Position numbers and translations under genes: made by a program | Part shown: positions 22,001 through 32,318 of the stretch, piece after piece | Position numbering within the stretch: the stretch's first letter is position 1 | Layout: each line of letters starts with the position of its first letter | Assembly: GCA_905250025.1 (NCBI GenBank) | Contig: CAJNOJ010000197.1 | Location: forward strand, 81,824 to 145,823 | Source of the DNA: Adineta ricciae | Lineage: Eukaryota > Rotifera > Eurotatoria > Adinetida > Adinetidae | DNA length: 64,000 bases | Direction: 5' to 3' | Notes under the pieces: generated by a model | Databases searched by the model: none | Told to the model about the DNA's origin: nothing | What the model saw: the letters and a program-made list of their open reading frames with translations, nothing else

Positions 22001-22198
22001 ATGAAGATTTTCTTCTTTGCTTTTCTTTTCTTGGCAATTTTCTTCACAATGAATTTCTCTTGTGAAATTAATCAAACAACGTCGAATGTGTTCCAAACAA
22101 GAGGAGAAACAATTCGACAAGTTTTACAAGTTCAATTGTTACCTGATCTCAATAGTTTACACAGTTGCAAACGTTGTGGTCGATGTAATTCCCAATAA
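22001..22198 (+). CDS. small secreted peptide with CxxCxxC tail
   Basis: A 65-residue frame with a clear signal peptide (about residues 1-21, FFFAFLFLAIFF then a Cys). A short polar mature part ends in SCKRCGRCNSQ, with Cys at 56, 59 and 62. A TATA-like sequence lies 56-63 nt upstream, and poly(A)-type AATAAA sequence follows the stop within 35 nt. It could be a secreted peptide or hormone-like product; CKRCGRC could bind metal or form disulfides. No homologue is recognised. The longer minus frame across it looks accidental. Confidence 0.45.
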   Translation: MKIFFFAFLFLAIFFTMNFSCEINQTTSNVFQTRGETIRQVLQVQLLPDLNSLHSCKRCGRCNSQ

Positions 22199-22504
22199 AA
22201 AAAAACTTTTAAACGAAGTTTTATTTAAATAAACTATAACAAAACAAGAAGAACAGTTGAACCAACAACTTGTGAATCATTGGAATTTGAATAATTTGTT
22301 GACTCTTTTCCTCGACTTCTATCAATTGAGATTGATTTCCAATCATTTCAGATGTTTTTAACATTCAAAAAAGTGTAATTTCTTTTGATAAAATATTATA
22401 ATTTATTTATTCACTGTAATTACATGTGAAGTGAAAGAAATTCTCGAGAAAATTGTTTTTAATTTCTCAATGAAGTCAGTCGATTGATATTGATGAGTTT
22501 AAAT
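22199..22504. other. convergent 3' flanks
   Basis: 3' ends of the plus-strand peptide gene and the minus-strand B-box gene. AATAAA-type signals only. Confidence 0.6.
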
Positions 22505-23282
22505 TTAATTTGCTTCATCAAAATCATCTTTTATTTCATCATCAATTCCAAATTGATCACCTGGAATGAGAATTTGATCTAAACATGACAATTGTTCAAG
22601 TTGATCGAGAAATTCTTTTCGTTGTTCATAACTCGTATTTTCTTCATTATTCGATAAAAACAATGCGAATTGATTTTGAAATTGTTCTGATGAAATCAAT
22701 TGAAGAAAATCTGACGAAAAGAAGTCCGTTAATTTGTCATAGAATTCATTAATATGTTCTCCAATATATTTCGCTCGTTTCAATCGTTTCATAATTCGAT
22801 CGGTTTTCAATTGTCTCATTGTATATTCATATTGTAATGTTCGAATGCGACATGATGAAAAGTTTTCTACTTGTCGACGATATTCTTTTAAATGAAAAGA
22901 AAAGAAAAGTAAGGAGAGAAGAATTTCTCCAATGAAACTTTTGTTTTTATTTACCATCCCAAAATTCTCGATTTTTCTGTAATTGTGCGTCTCTCCATTG
23001 ATCTAATTCTCTTTCAGTATTTTCAATCGCTTTTAATCTTTGTTCAACTTCCAATGCTAAAGATTCTAAATCTTGTAAAACTTTTTGTGCATCCAAATGA
23101 CGTTTTTCTTCACAATTATCACATAAATACAAAATCACAGTCGAATCAGTTGTTTGTTGAGATTTTCTTTGTCGTTTCACAGATTCATCAATGATTGAAC
23201 AATCATCACATTGATGAATTGTATCGATTTCTTCAATTAATTCATCGAGAAGTTTCGAAACGACTTCTTCGACCATTTCCAT
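22505..23282 (-). CDS. B-box-like zinc finger / coiled-coil protein
   Basis: Two exons, 22955-23282 and 22505-22884, with a 70-nt phase-1 intron (donor GTAAAT, acceptor AAAAG). The product is 235 residues. Cys25-x2-Cys28, Cys54-x2-Cys57 and His62 form a partial B-box-like zinc site. A charged coiled coil follows (about 60-105 and, in exon 2, about 110-160, rich in Glu/Lys/Arg with Leu heptads), then an acidic tail ending DDEIKDDFDEAN. It resembles the B-box/coiled-coil part of TRIM-type proteins but has no RING and no NHL or SPRY domain. The ATG is immediately preceded by CCTTTTAG after a pyrimidine-rich run, and the SLC3A2 stop is only 90 nt upstream, so it may be the second gene of a trans-spliced operon. 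Function unknown. Confidence 0.7.
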
Positions 23283-23312
23283 CTAAAAGGAAATGAAAAG
23301 GAATATTTTATT
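23283..23312 (-). promoter_or_regulatory. poly(A) signal plus splice-acceptor-like AG before the B-box gene ATG
   Basis: On the minus strand AATAAA (23312-23307) is followed by a pyrimidine-rich tract and CCTTTTAG (G at 23283), then directly ATG. This arrangement (upstream gene cleavage signal, then a 3' splice site) is what spliced-leader operons show. A spliced leader is known in bdelloid rotifers. No cis donor in an open upstream exon was found. Confidence 0.45.
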
Positions 23313-23372
23313 ATTAGGGAAAACTATTCATCTAAGATTTGATTAAAGAAAATGTGATAGATAAGGAAAGAA

Positions 23373-25755
23373 TTAGCATTTATGTTGATGTTGCTTGGCG
23401 CGTTCATATAAAACATCAGGTTTAATCATTTTCGGTGCCCAGGAAAAGATATTTATCGATTGAGGATCAATTAATAAATTATCCGAATCGATATGAGTTG
23501 TATTCGATCGAGGAAGAGTATATTTTGGCCATTGATATTCATTATGAATACTTAATGGAACATCTTCATCGGTTAGACGATTCAATGCTATATGAGCAAA
23601 GTCCTTCGTGTTCTCATTTAGATTTAATAAAACCTTTGAAAGAAAAGAAGAGAGAGAAGAATTTATGAATTGAAAAAGTCCATCTTACGATAAAACCTCG
23701 ATGACCAGGTGCTTCACGAATGAACCAAAAGAGATTTGATTGTTGATCACAACCTGTTTGAACAATTCCATGTTGAAATGATTCACTCAAACGTATTTGA
23801 GCTAAATGACGAAATACATTCAGCAAAGAATCTTTGGATTCACCACCCAACGCTTCTTGTCGCTGGAAAAATGAGATAAATTCATTTCTTTCTTTAATCT
23901 CACAACAAAAGATTCTTTACTTTAACACTCGTTTTCGATGGATCGATCGAATAATTTAAAAATCGATCAAGACATTTCTTTGTCGAACAATTCGAAAATC
24001 CTCGAGATTTGTCATCCGGTGACCAAGACATAATTGGATAAACTTTCTAAACAAATTCATTTCTCAACAAAAAAAAACTTCTTTCAATGAAAAAAACTAC
24101 AAACTTGATCGAGACCGATTTCTTCTCCATAAAGAACAATCGGTGTTCCACCTAAGAGCATTGTTATCGTTAAAAGCATTTCTTTCTTCAATTGATTTTC
24201 GGTTAAAATTCCAATTTCATCACTTCGTCGTTTTGATCCCAACTTTATCGAAATGAATGTTTAAAACAATGAAAATCAAACATATTCGAACACAAACCTG
24301 CCAAAATTTCGGTTTCGAAAGAGTTTTTTCTTTGAACGAATCGATTCTTCGATATAATTTCGATGCATCGATCTTTTGTCGCTGATAACCATTGGATAAA
24401 TACAACGAATGCGCTGTTTTACTGTTAAGATCGTCATCAGTAATGAAATTTTGTAAACCAAATGGAATATCGTAGATTAATAATCTTCGACAAACGAGAA
24501 AATTCCGATATTTTCCAATAAAAGAAATCTTTTACTTTGATTTTGATTTCTTCTCAATATCATTTTTGAGATCATTCCATTTTTGAATCGTTGAATAGGA
24601 AATATTATAAGAACCAGTTGATGAAACATATTCAAGTGGAAGATTCACACGAATTCCATCAACTTTCTTCGTTGTTAACCAATATTTTATACGAATCTGA
24701 AACTCTTCAAATAATTTTAATGAAAAAATCTTTTCTTTTTTACTTCAGATTCTTCGTAAATTTGTGCATCATTGAAATCCAATGGTAATCGACCATAAAA
24801 TTCTAAAAACCGACAAGCGAGATCATTTCGGCTTCTTGAACATGGATTCTAAAAGAAAAGAAAGAAGAAAATCACTTGAGAAGATAAATCTTCTTTAAAC
24901 GAACGGCGATTGAAGAACGAAGAGGTTTTGATCCATACCATAATTGACCATTTGGATCAAGAGTTGATGATAAGGGTAAATCAATAATTAAACGCATATC
25001 TACATACAAATCAATGATCAGTTTTGACGGAAAATTCCAAAGAAAATTTGAACCTTTTCGATTGAGAATTTTAATAAAATTTTCGAAATCATTTTCACTT
25101 CCGATTGATGAATCCAATGTGATTAAATCGATATTTTTATCATGAGGTATTCGTCCATCCAATTGAAGAGAAATTCCACCTGTTGCATTAAATATCGAAG
25201 ATTGAAAGAGAAGTGATTTGATTCGATTCTTTTCAAAATATTTTAATTTCTCTTCAACACCTAAATTCTCAAAATAAATTATTCACAATATTCGATTTTC
25301 TCATATTTACCTTTAATATCTCCAATTCCATCTTGATTCGAATCTCGAAAGAATGGAACATCAATTTCATAGATAATTTCTTTTTCAAACCAATGAAGAT
25401 GAGGTTTCGGTGGACAACGTTGTGATGTTACAATTAAAACAATCGAACCAATTAAAAGTAGAAGAAGAATAAGAATATATAAGAAAGCAATGATCCAACG
25501 AATTCGTTTCCATTTCGGATTATTTATATATTCTTTTAATTCTTCTTTTGTTAAACCAACAAATTCTTTATTAATCTTCGCTTTTTTATATCCAACTAAT
25601 TCATCAATGGTCTCAAGGTCACGTTCTTCTCCATCTCGATGAAACTTTGCAACTGGACCTACTTTTGTTTGAACATCACTTCCATCGGTTAATAATGATT
25701 GATGAACATCATCAGGAACAACAACTGAACTAGTTGTTTCAGCTTTTTCAGACAT
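23373..25755 (-). CDS. SLC3A2: SLC3A2/4F2hc-like heavy chain of amino-acid transporters
   Basis: Ten exons: 25311-25755, 25054-25260, 24905-24999, 24744-24848, 24536-24696, 24298-24484, 24105-24242, 23921-24046, 23689-23862 and 23373-23633. The introns are short (50-60 nt) and GT-AG. The frame closes to 632 residues, against about 630 in mammals. Features in order are a cytosolic tail with the conserved VGLTKEEL and WKRIRW, one membrane span (about 85-110) and Cys114 just outside it. That Cys is at the position of the 4F2hc Cys that disulfide-links to the SLC7 light chain. A GH13 amylase-like ectodomain follows (EIIYEIDVPFFRDSNQDGIGDIKG; TPIVLYGEEIGL; PIMSWSPDDKSRGF). The acidic catalytic residues of glucosidases are not evident, as expected for 4F2hc. 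It brings amino-acid exchangers to the plasma membrane. Eight tail residues (KQHQHKC region) are basic and end in Cys. Confidence 0.95.
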
Positions 25756-26534
25756 TTTCTTTACTGTTCAAAGTGCCTTTCTCGTTAATCACAAAAAAAG
25801 GTTATGCAAAAATATATGTCCTTCGGATAAAAAATAACAAATTGATATGAAACAACCAATGATTCTTATTGTCAAGAAACATCTACAGGACATTAACGAC
25901 ATCTTTGTCAATGTGATTTTATATACAAAATAGAATCACTCAATGCACATTGGAAGAAAACGCAAATGATTTATGGTGTTGTTTGAAAATAAAAGAGAGA
26001 AATATAAATTCATCGATGTGAACATTTCTTGTGTCGATAGATATGATGGACATTCACTTTTTTTTTGTATATTTCTTTTAATAATATGTCATTTATTTTT
26101 TCATCTACTCTTCTTTCTCTCGTTCCTTCCGGTTATTACACAGAGAGAAAGAAAGAAAGAGTCGAGACAAGTAGAAAAGGTGTATACTTATAATGACGTT
26201 TTAATAACAAAAACCTGAGAGACGTGTCTGGTCATGACAATTAGAGTCACATGGAAAATTGTGTCTTGTTATACACGGTTGCGAAGAAAATACCTGAAAT
26301 TCGGAATAAAAAAGTGAAATATTATTGAAAGATTTCCATGTGTGTGTGTGTACAAACACAACTTAGTGAATATTTTATGATTTATAAACGTTTTATTATT
26401 CTTAAATCTTTTTGAATCATTAACTTTCGACGTTACTCGAACGCTTAAATTCATCTATTAGAAAATGATCTCCGATTATTTCGAATTTATTAAATGAAAA
26501 GCAATGTGATGTTTTGAAAATATTTCTTAAAATA
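25756..26534. other. intergenic, no gene seen
   Basis: Upstream of SLC3A2 and downstream of the ART gene. Contains a short (TG)n run at about 26339-26351. The 81-codon plus frame at 25973 is low-complexity and not supported. Confidence 0.6.
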
Positions 26535-28044
26535 TCAATGATCACATTGACAGACATGCCGAATAAAGCTGTCAATGTGATTGTTTTGAAGACATATGAT
26601 ATGTTCATCATCATTCTCCTCGTTAATATCAACGAGATCTTCAGTACATGTCGCATGTGGATAAACATACCAACGATGACGATGGAGAATATTTTGAGAT
26701 TTATGACGCAATAATTGGTCATAATCTTCGCAAATATTTCCATTATAATGCCAATCTGTACATTTTCCACAATAAGAACATGCTGGACCTCCACAACTTC
26801 TCGTGGATTTCTGTCCACGTTGGAGGAAACTGTTCAACATATCAGTTGTGATCATATCTAAATGAAAAGAAAAAAAGAAATTAGTTTTCTTTTTGTGTAA
26901 ATTAATCTTACTTGATTGTTTTGGTCGAGTTGGAATAAACTAAAAGAGAAATATTTGATTTGATTTGAATATTGTAATCGAAGAAAAACAAAGGCACATA
27001 CAAATTGATTTATAGTTGTCATAAATCGTTTGAGAAATCGTTGAACAGTATTTGTTCTTTGTTGTTGAGGAACTAAAGTTTCGAAGAGTTTTTCATTCTC
27101 CTACAAATTTGTTTTTCTTTAGTAAAATCAATTGAAAATATTCCAACATACTATTTGTTCATTCTTTTCAGCTTCTTCATCACTTGGCATTCGATTTTTA
27201 CTTTTATCTAAAAGTAAAGATTTACATTTGATAAAATATCAAGAAGAAGATTTTCTCAAAATTTACCCAAAATCAATTGTTTTAATTCATTCGGGAAGAT
27301 TCGTAAATGTAAATAACGACCAAGTGGTTCAACCTCTTCCAACAGAATTAGTCGGAGGTCGCGTTCTACGTATATTTCTGAAAGTACTTTAAAATATGTC
27401 CCAGGAAAGATGAGAACTTCGTTCTCATGTGGATAATTCGAATAATTTCGAATGTTTTTTCCCCAAATATTTCTAATAGCAAATAATGTTCGTTCACCAT
27501 TAGTTCCCAGAAATGTCTCTGAACATGAAACATCAACTGAATACGTAGTTGACGAAAATGCCCACCAAGCGATCACTTCATCCTTCTTATAATTTCCATT
27601 GAAGTTCATTTTCACACCACGAAAAAGAACTTGACGATTATCTGAAGGAATACGACAAAGTCCAAGAAGAAAAAGTTTTAAATATGCGAACCATGGTCTA
27701 AGATGTTCGCGACTCTTTGTTCGAAGTGTTTTATTAAGAAGATAATATAAACAAGTGTTTGTGGGATTCCATGACATCGTATATAAATATATCGATGCCG
27801 ATTCATCCTTTGTAAGTCCATCATTCGGGAAATTTAAGCACATTTCTTTGGCAAAATGTGCTCGATCGATAATATTCGGGATGAAACGAACGAGAGGTTC
27901 AACAGCAATTTCTAATGAAACTACTGGAATATGTTCAAATTCTTCTCCATTGAGAAGAGGAAGACGAATCGCTAAAGATCCATTGTTCGTATTCTCAATT
28001 TCTGCATTATAATTCGCAGAAAGTCTTTCATTTCCATTAGCCAT
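26535..28044 (-). CDS. arginine-type ADP-ribosyltransferase with Cys-rich C-terminus
   Basis: Five exons: 27267-28044, 27152-27207, 27002-27100, 26912-26939 and 26535-26857. The introns are 51-60 nt and GT-AG. The product is 427 residues. The catalytic domain carries the R-S-E signature of R-specific mono-ADP-ribosyltransferases: Arg142 in VLFRGVK, FSST (163-166) and the active ExE in HENEVLIFPG (Glu207-x-Glu209). The second Glu would be the catalytic residue that transfers ADP-ribose from NAD+ to arginine. Exons 2-4 form a polar linker. Exon 5 encodes a separate Cys/His-rich module (SCGGPACSYCGKCTDWHYNG, and more Cys/His to the end), which may bind zinc. There is no signal peptide, so the protein is probably intracellular. 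No TPRs are attached, unlike the relic at 58.4-60.3 kb. The substrate is unknown. Confidence 0.88.
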
Positions 28045-28771
28045 TTTGTATTTACACTTTTCAAGTCAATTTATATTCAAAAATGTTCAAAAAAACCTAC
28101 TAGAATAAAAAGGAAACATACCTTGTTGATAATAATCAAAGAAGAGAAAAAAAAGATGCAACACACGTCTATTCGGTAGTTTTGATAAATGAGTGATGTC
28201 TGTACAGGTAAAAGCTTCGAATAATTTTTCTTTTCTTTACATTCCCGATGATTATTGAAGTGTGACTCGAGAGAAAAAATGTATTTTTACACGTGATAAA
28301 GGTAAATGAATACATTTATAGGTGATTTATCATCGTCTGAAAGAGAACAAACCATCGATATAATTTTTATTTAAAACTAAATTTCTCTCTTGAACTCCAC
28401 ACATTATGTTGAAATCGATGATTCAATTTCTTCAAGGCTTTGAAAAATATGTGAAATTCTATTCTTAACGGAAATGACAATGAAGCTCCTCGATTTGAAA
28501 ATGATTTTTCAAAGTACAAAAATCGTCCGGATGTTTCTTTTTTCCCCTGTGTCGAAATTAGTTTGATCTGAATGACTTAGAAAAGATAAAGAATATGAAG
28601 ATCATTTCTCTTCCGATGACGAACACGCAAGTGTAAATTTTCAATAAAAGTTCCAAAAGATATCTGATCTAATTGAAATAATGAAAGAGAAAAAGTGAAT
28701 TTCTCTCGTTGATTTTGTTTTGTTTGAAACACAACAAAAAAATCCAAGTTCACAAGTTAAGCAAATTCATC
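28045..28771. other. divergent intergenic region
   Basis: 5' flanks of the ART gene (minus) and the orphan gene at 28772 (plus). A TATAAATT at 28068-28075 lies 24 nt before the ART ATG, which is closer than usual for a TATA box. No coding exon seen. Confidence 0.55.
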
Positions 28772-29254
28772 ATGGAAAATGAAAATAAAAAAGACAAATT
28801 ACATTTAACATTATTTGAATACGCTGAACGACAACGTTTGATTTATATTGAAGACGAAGAATTTGTTCCATTGTCTCGATATATTCAATTGAAATCAATA
28901 AAATCCGAATGGATACAAATGGATCAAACATTTTCTTCATCAATTGAATCTGATGAAGAATTTGTAACAAAATTAAATTTCGCTGCAAATAAATATCATA
29001 ATCGAGTTACTCAAAGATTTCAACAAAATTCAATAGAAAAATCCATTTCAAATACGAAATTATTAACTTTAGAAGAATATGCACAAAGAAAGAAAATTTC
29101 TCGAGAAAAATATCAATGTTTAGATAATCAACGATTAAACAAATTAATTGAAAATATTAAACAAACATTTTCATCGAAACAATTCATTCAAACGGAAACT
29201 TTTCATTCGATTAACAAATCATTCGTTGGACAAATCGATTTAATTGAACTTTGA
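28772..29254 (+). CDS. orphan charged protein with repeated LTLxEYAxR motif
   Basis: A 160-residue single-exon protein starting MENENKKDK. An in-frame ATG 63 nt upstream (28709) is less likely because its leader (MILFCLKHNKKIQ) is unlike the rest. The sequence is polar and mostly helical. It carries a motif twice: LHLTLFEYAERQRL near the N-terminus and LLTLEEYAQRKKI near residue 110, each followed by a basic helix, which suggests an old internal duplication. There is no membrane span, signal peptide or known domain. Function unknown. Confidence 0.55.
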   Translation: MENENKKDKLHLTLFEYAERQRLIYIEDEEFVPLSRYIQLKSIKSEWIQMDQTFSSSIESDEEFVTKLNFAANKYHNRVTQRFQQNSIEKSISNTKLLTLEEYAQRKKISREKYQCLDNQRLNKLIENIKQTFSSKQFIQTETFHSINKSFVGQIDLIEL

Positions 29255-29606
29255 CATCAATGATAAGAAAATTGATTTATTTTAGAAAATAAAAAACAAG
29301 AAGCAAATATTCTGATTTCGTTAGTCACTGCTGATCGTTGTTCCAATAATAAAGTCGAAAATGTCACGGATAATCATAGAAATCTCAATAAATGAAAAGA
29401 TTTTCATTTTGATGAAGATGGCAGAGAATTCTATTAGTTTGAGTTGGATAATTTGAAATCGCTGGATCTTTGAATAAATCGAAGAAATATTTGTCAATGA
29501 AACCTTGAAAATCCATTTGGATTGAAAGAGTTAAACATGCTGATGTTTAACATTTCTCATCTGATTCGTTTGAAAAAGAAAAGTAAAGATCATTGATGTG
29601 TAAAGG
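29255..29606. other. convergent 3' flanks
   Basis: 3' ends of the plus-strand orphan and the minus-strand membrane protein. Nothing else seen. Confidence 0.6.
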
Positions 29607-30185
29607 TCATACGTGTCGTATTCTTTTCTCTTTATTTCTCTTTCGTTTAGAAAAGAGAAAGAATAAACGAAACCAAATGAACAATAAACATGTGAAAGAA
29701 ATGAATAAGAAGACAAAAGCAACAAGTTTTAATGTCAACCATTGATAATCATTTTGGAAAAAAATTGAATTTAATGAAATGAAAAACATCCAGAGAAGAA
29801 AAATTGAAAGAAGAATTAAACAAATATATTGACGAAAATATGAATGAATTTGAAAATGAAGAAGAATTTCATTTAAATAAGAAATTATTAAAAAGATTAA
29901 GAAAACAAATAAGAGAAGAAAAACAAACCAAAAGAAAAGATTTTGTTTCAATAAAATCGAAGATTTCTGCAAATGAAGATGAAATTCCTTTTCAAAATCA
30001 TTTAAAAATCTTAATGAAGAATTTTCCAATTTATTGATTGTTGGATTTATTTCAAATAGAATTTGTTTCACTCCATTTTCCACACTTCCTAACACATTCG
30101 ATATCGATGAACCCATTCGCTTCACTTTTTCTTCTGAACTTTCATGAGAAAACATCTGTGAACTTTTCTTTTCTCTCTCGGTCAA
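29607..30185 (-). CDS. three-span membrane protein, unknown family
   Basis: A 192-residue single exon. The first 75 residues are soluble and helical (KVKRMGSSISNVLGSVENGVKQ). Three strong membrane spans follow: about 82-103 (FFWFVFLLLFVFLIFLIISYL), 118-141 (ICLILLSIFLLWMFFISL) and 152-176 (LVAFVFLFISFTCLLFIWF). The tail is very basic (KRKRNKEKRIRHV). The plus-strand frame at 29804-30037 is its antisense shadow. There is no known domain; the layout would put the basic tail in the cytosol if the N-terminus is outside, or the reverse. Confidence 0.6.
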   Translation of the reverse strand: MTEREKKSSQMFSHESSEEKVKRMGSSISNVLGSVENGVKQILFEINPTINKLENSSLRFLNDFEKEFHLHLQKSSILLKQNLFFWFVFLLLFVFLIFLIISYLNEILLHFQIHSYFRQYICLILLSIFLLWMFFISLNSIFFQNDYQWLTLKLVAFVFLFISFTCLLFIWFRLFFLFSKRKRNKEKRIRHV

Positions 30186-30885
30186 TGTTTTATCTCATAG
30201 AAAGGAAAATTCAGCGATTGGCTTCTTTTATTTTAAACATCAATGTGGACTTGAATGAAGAAAAATGAGAAGAAATAAAACGGATAAAACGATAAAAACT
30301 CGTCGAAAATAAATATGATTTGATTTCATATCGATTTCCGATTTTTCAATTAATAAATCCTAAAAGAAAAATGAAGATTTTTTAAATAAAGAAGAAAAGT
30401 ATTGAATATTTTACATAATATGTACGAAATCGTTGAACATTCGATACAGTTTTTTTGTTCTTCATCGTGTGTGTTCTTTCCTTGATGATCAAATTCAATT
30501 GTAAATGAATGTCACTCAGAGAAAAAGTTATTTCATTTCTTTTTCTTCTTTTCAAATGTAAATTTAATGACTAAGAGAAAGAAAGCAAAATCTGTTTCAC
30601 ATTGATTATACAATCGATTCACATTCTCACTTTTCATTGTTATGATATTTAACAATTTCAATTGACTTATGAAAAAAGAAAGAATAACAATGATCAAGTC
30701 AAAACAAATATTACGCAGAAAATCTTCAAAAGACAAACTGTTGTCAATTTGTTATGAATTTCGATAAAAGAGAATAGAAATGAATTGTAGAAAGATCAAA
30801 AAAAAGTGAAAATGGAATTGTGTCAATTTCTGATAAATAAAGACGAGAGATACAAAAGTCTTTTCGAGTATTTCGATGAATTATT
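30186..30885. other. intergenic, no gene seen
   Basis: AT-rich. Holds the 5' flank of the membrane protein gene and the 3' flank of the methyltransferase. The 67-codon minus frame at 30533 is not supported. Confidence 0.6.
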
Positions 30886-31926
30886 TTAAATTTTTCTTAA
30901 AATGACATATGTTTGACAACATTTAAGTTGAAATCGTTCCGGATTTAATTTAACTTGATCATAATAATAATTCCAAAATCGATCCGTTAACTGAATAATT
31001 TCGTCATTTGATCGTTTTTTAGTAAATTGCAAAGTTTGTTGTAAAATCGATTGAGTTGCACTTCGCATAACACCCATTTGAACTTTCGCAAACGTATCTA
31101 AAGTTAATTCTTTCTTCATTAATTGATCGTAAAACTTAAAATCTACACACGATGTTGTCGAATCAATTAATTCAAATGAATATTTCGTAAATAATTTCGT
31201 ATCAACACATTCATCATATGAACGAATGTAAACAGGAATTGTATATTCATCTAATTCTTCTTTTGTCAATGAACAATGTCGTGCGCATTCATATAGAAGT
31301 TCGTAAACACTTTCAGTCATCGTTAAATTATTTTCATTAAGACAATTAATGACTAAAATAAGAATTCCATTTTTCATTAATTCAATTGAGCGATGTTTTA
31401 AAAAGTTTTCATAATCAATTTTCGATTGATTTCGAAAAAGCTCAAGTTCTTTGCCTTGTGCGTATACCGATATACAATGATTTGATATATTACAAGGTTT
31501 TCGTGAAAGCCAATGGATTGAAGCGGATGAAAACCCGATTGTTAATGAATTTGGTTGAAGACAAGCTTCGTAAAACGAACGACCATTTGCCAATGCATGA
31601 TATGGTTGATCTTGTTGATTAATTAAATCAAACAATTGTTTCCAATCGTTCGTTGGTAAATCATTATGAATAAAAAGAAAAGATTTGTTCCAATTTTGAA
31701 TTTCCTTAATGAAATTCGCAATGATTTTCATTATATGAATGGAATTTGCTCCATGTGAAGATCCAAAATCTGCTAAAACTAAGGAAGACAATGAGAAATC
31801 GATTTGCAATTTCTCAATTGCCTTTTTAATCAATGGAATTGCTGATTCGATCAATGCTAGTTGAGGTGAAGAATTGTTATTATAAGAACCAATCATACCT
31901 AACGTTGCACCGGTGTTCGTCGTCAT
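30886..31926 (-). CDS. SABATH-family SAM-dependent carboxyl methyltransferase
   Basis: A single exon of 346 residues, close to the usual SABATH length of 350-380. SABATH (Methyltransf_7) enzymes methylate small carboxylic acids such as salicylate, jasmonate and indole acetate. Matching motifs are LADFGSSHGANS (51-62, SAM-binding, compare ADLGCSSGPNT of plant members), HNDLPTNDW (87-95), SFYEACLQPNSL (117-128) and GFSSASIHWLS (131-141, compare SSYSLHWLS). The family is mainly plant with bacterial, fungal and protist members and is not typical of animals, so horizontal transfer is likely in a bdelloid. The missing introns fit that origin, while base composition matches the neighbours. A TATA box lies 39 nt upstream. 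The substrate cannot be predicted. Confidence 0.9.
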   Translation of the reverse strand: MTTNTGATLGMIGSYNNNSSPQLALIESAIPLIKKAIEKLQIDFSLSSLVLADFGSSHGANSIHIMKIIANFIKEIQNWNKSFLFIHNDLPTNDWKQLFDLINQQDQPYHALANGRSFYEACLQPNSLTIGFSSASIHWLSRKPCNISNHCISVYAQGKELELFRNQSKIDYENFLKHRSIELMKNGILILVINCLNENNLTMTESVYELLYECARHCSLTKEELDEYTIPVYIRSYDECVDTKLFTKYSFELIDSTTSCVDFKFYDQLMKKELTLDTFAKVQMGVMRSATQSILQQTLQFTKKRSNDEIIQLTDRFWNYYYDQVKLNPERFQLKCCQTYVILRKI

Positions 31927-32318
31927 TTTTTCTATGGATGTGAATCAAATCAGTTTTCGACACGTATTTATATGAAAACCTGTTTGTACTTATTGGATCG
32001 AACTCGGTTTTTCGATGAGGGTGAATGATTATCAATAAGGACGACTGTAGACGAGTCCTGGTTTTCGAAAAACGACTCAATATTTATTTTATCGTCATTG
32101 ATAAGTCAGGTTTTTTTCTTTTTTTTTCTCATTAACAAGGTAAGGAGAAAAGTATTTGATTTGATCTTCAATGAATAGAAATATTTGTCTCTTTCTCTTC
32201 TTCTTCTTCTTTCCTTTAGATAAAATAAATGCACGTCAAGAGCAAATTAGGAAATATAGTTCGGACGTTTATTGATGAATAAAATGAAATAGATTGACGA
32301 GGTGAATAAATAAGTACT
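31927..32318. other. intergenic, no gene seen
   Basis: Promoter of the methyltransferase plus 3' flank of the kinase gene. A short CT-rich run (ttcttcttcttcttt) lies near 32200. Confidence 0.6.
31965..31972 (-). promoter_or_regulatory. TATA box of the SABATH methyltransferase gene
   Basis: TATAAATA on the minus strand, 38 nt before the ATG at 31926. Confidence 0.55.

Noticed and set aside
21668-22120. 150-codon minus-strand frame
   Set aside because: It overlaps a plus-strand frame with a clear signal peptide, shows no domain, and its length is easy to reach in AT-rich antisense sequence.
29804-30037. 77-codon plus-strand charged frame
   Set aside because: It is antisense to the three-span membrane protein; Lys/Glu runs arise opposite Phe/Leu codons.
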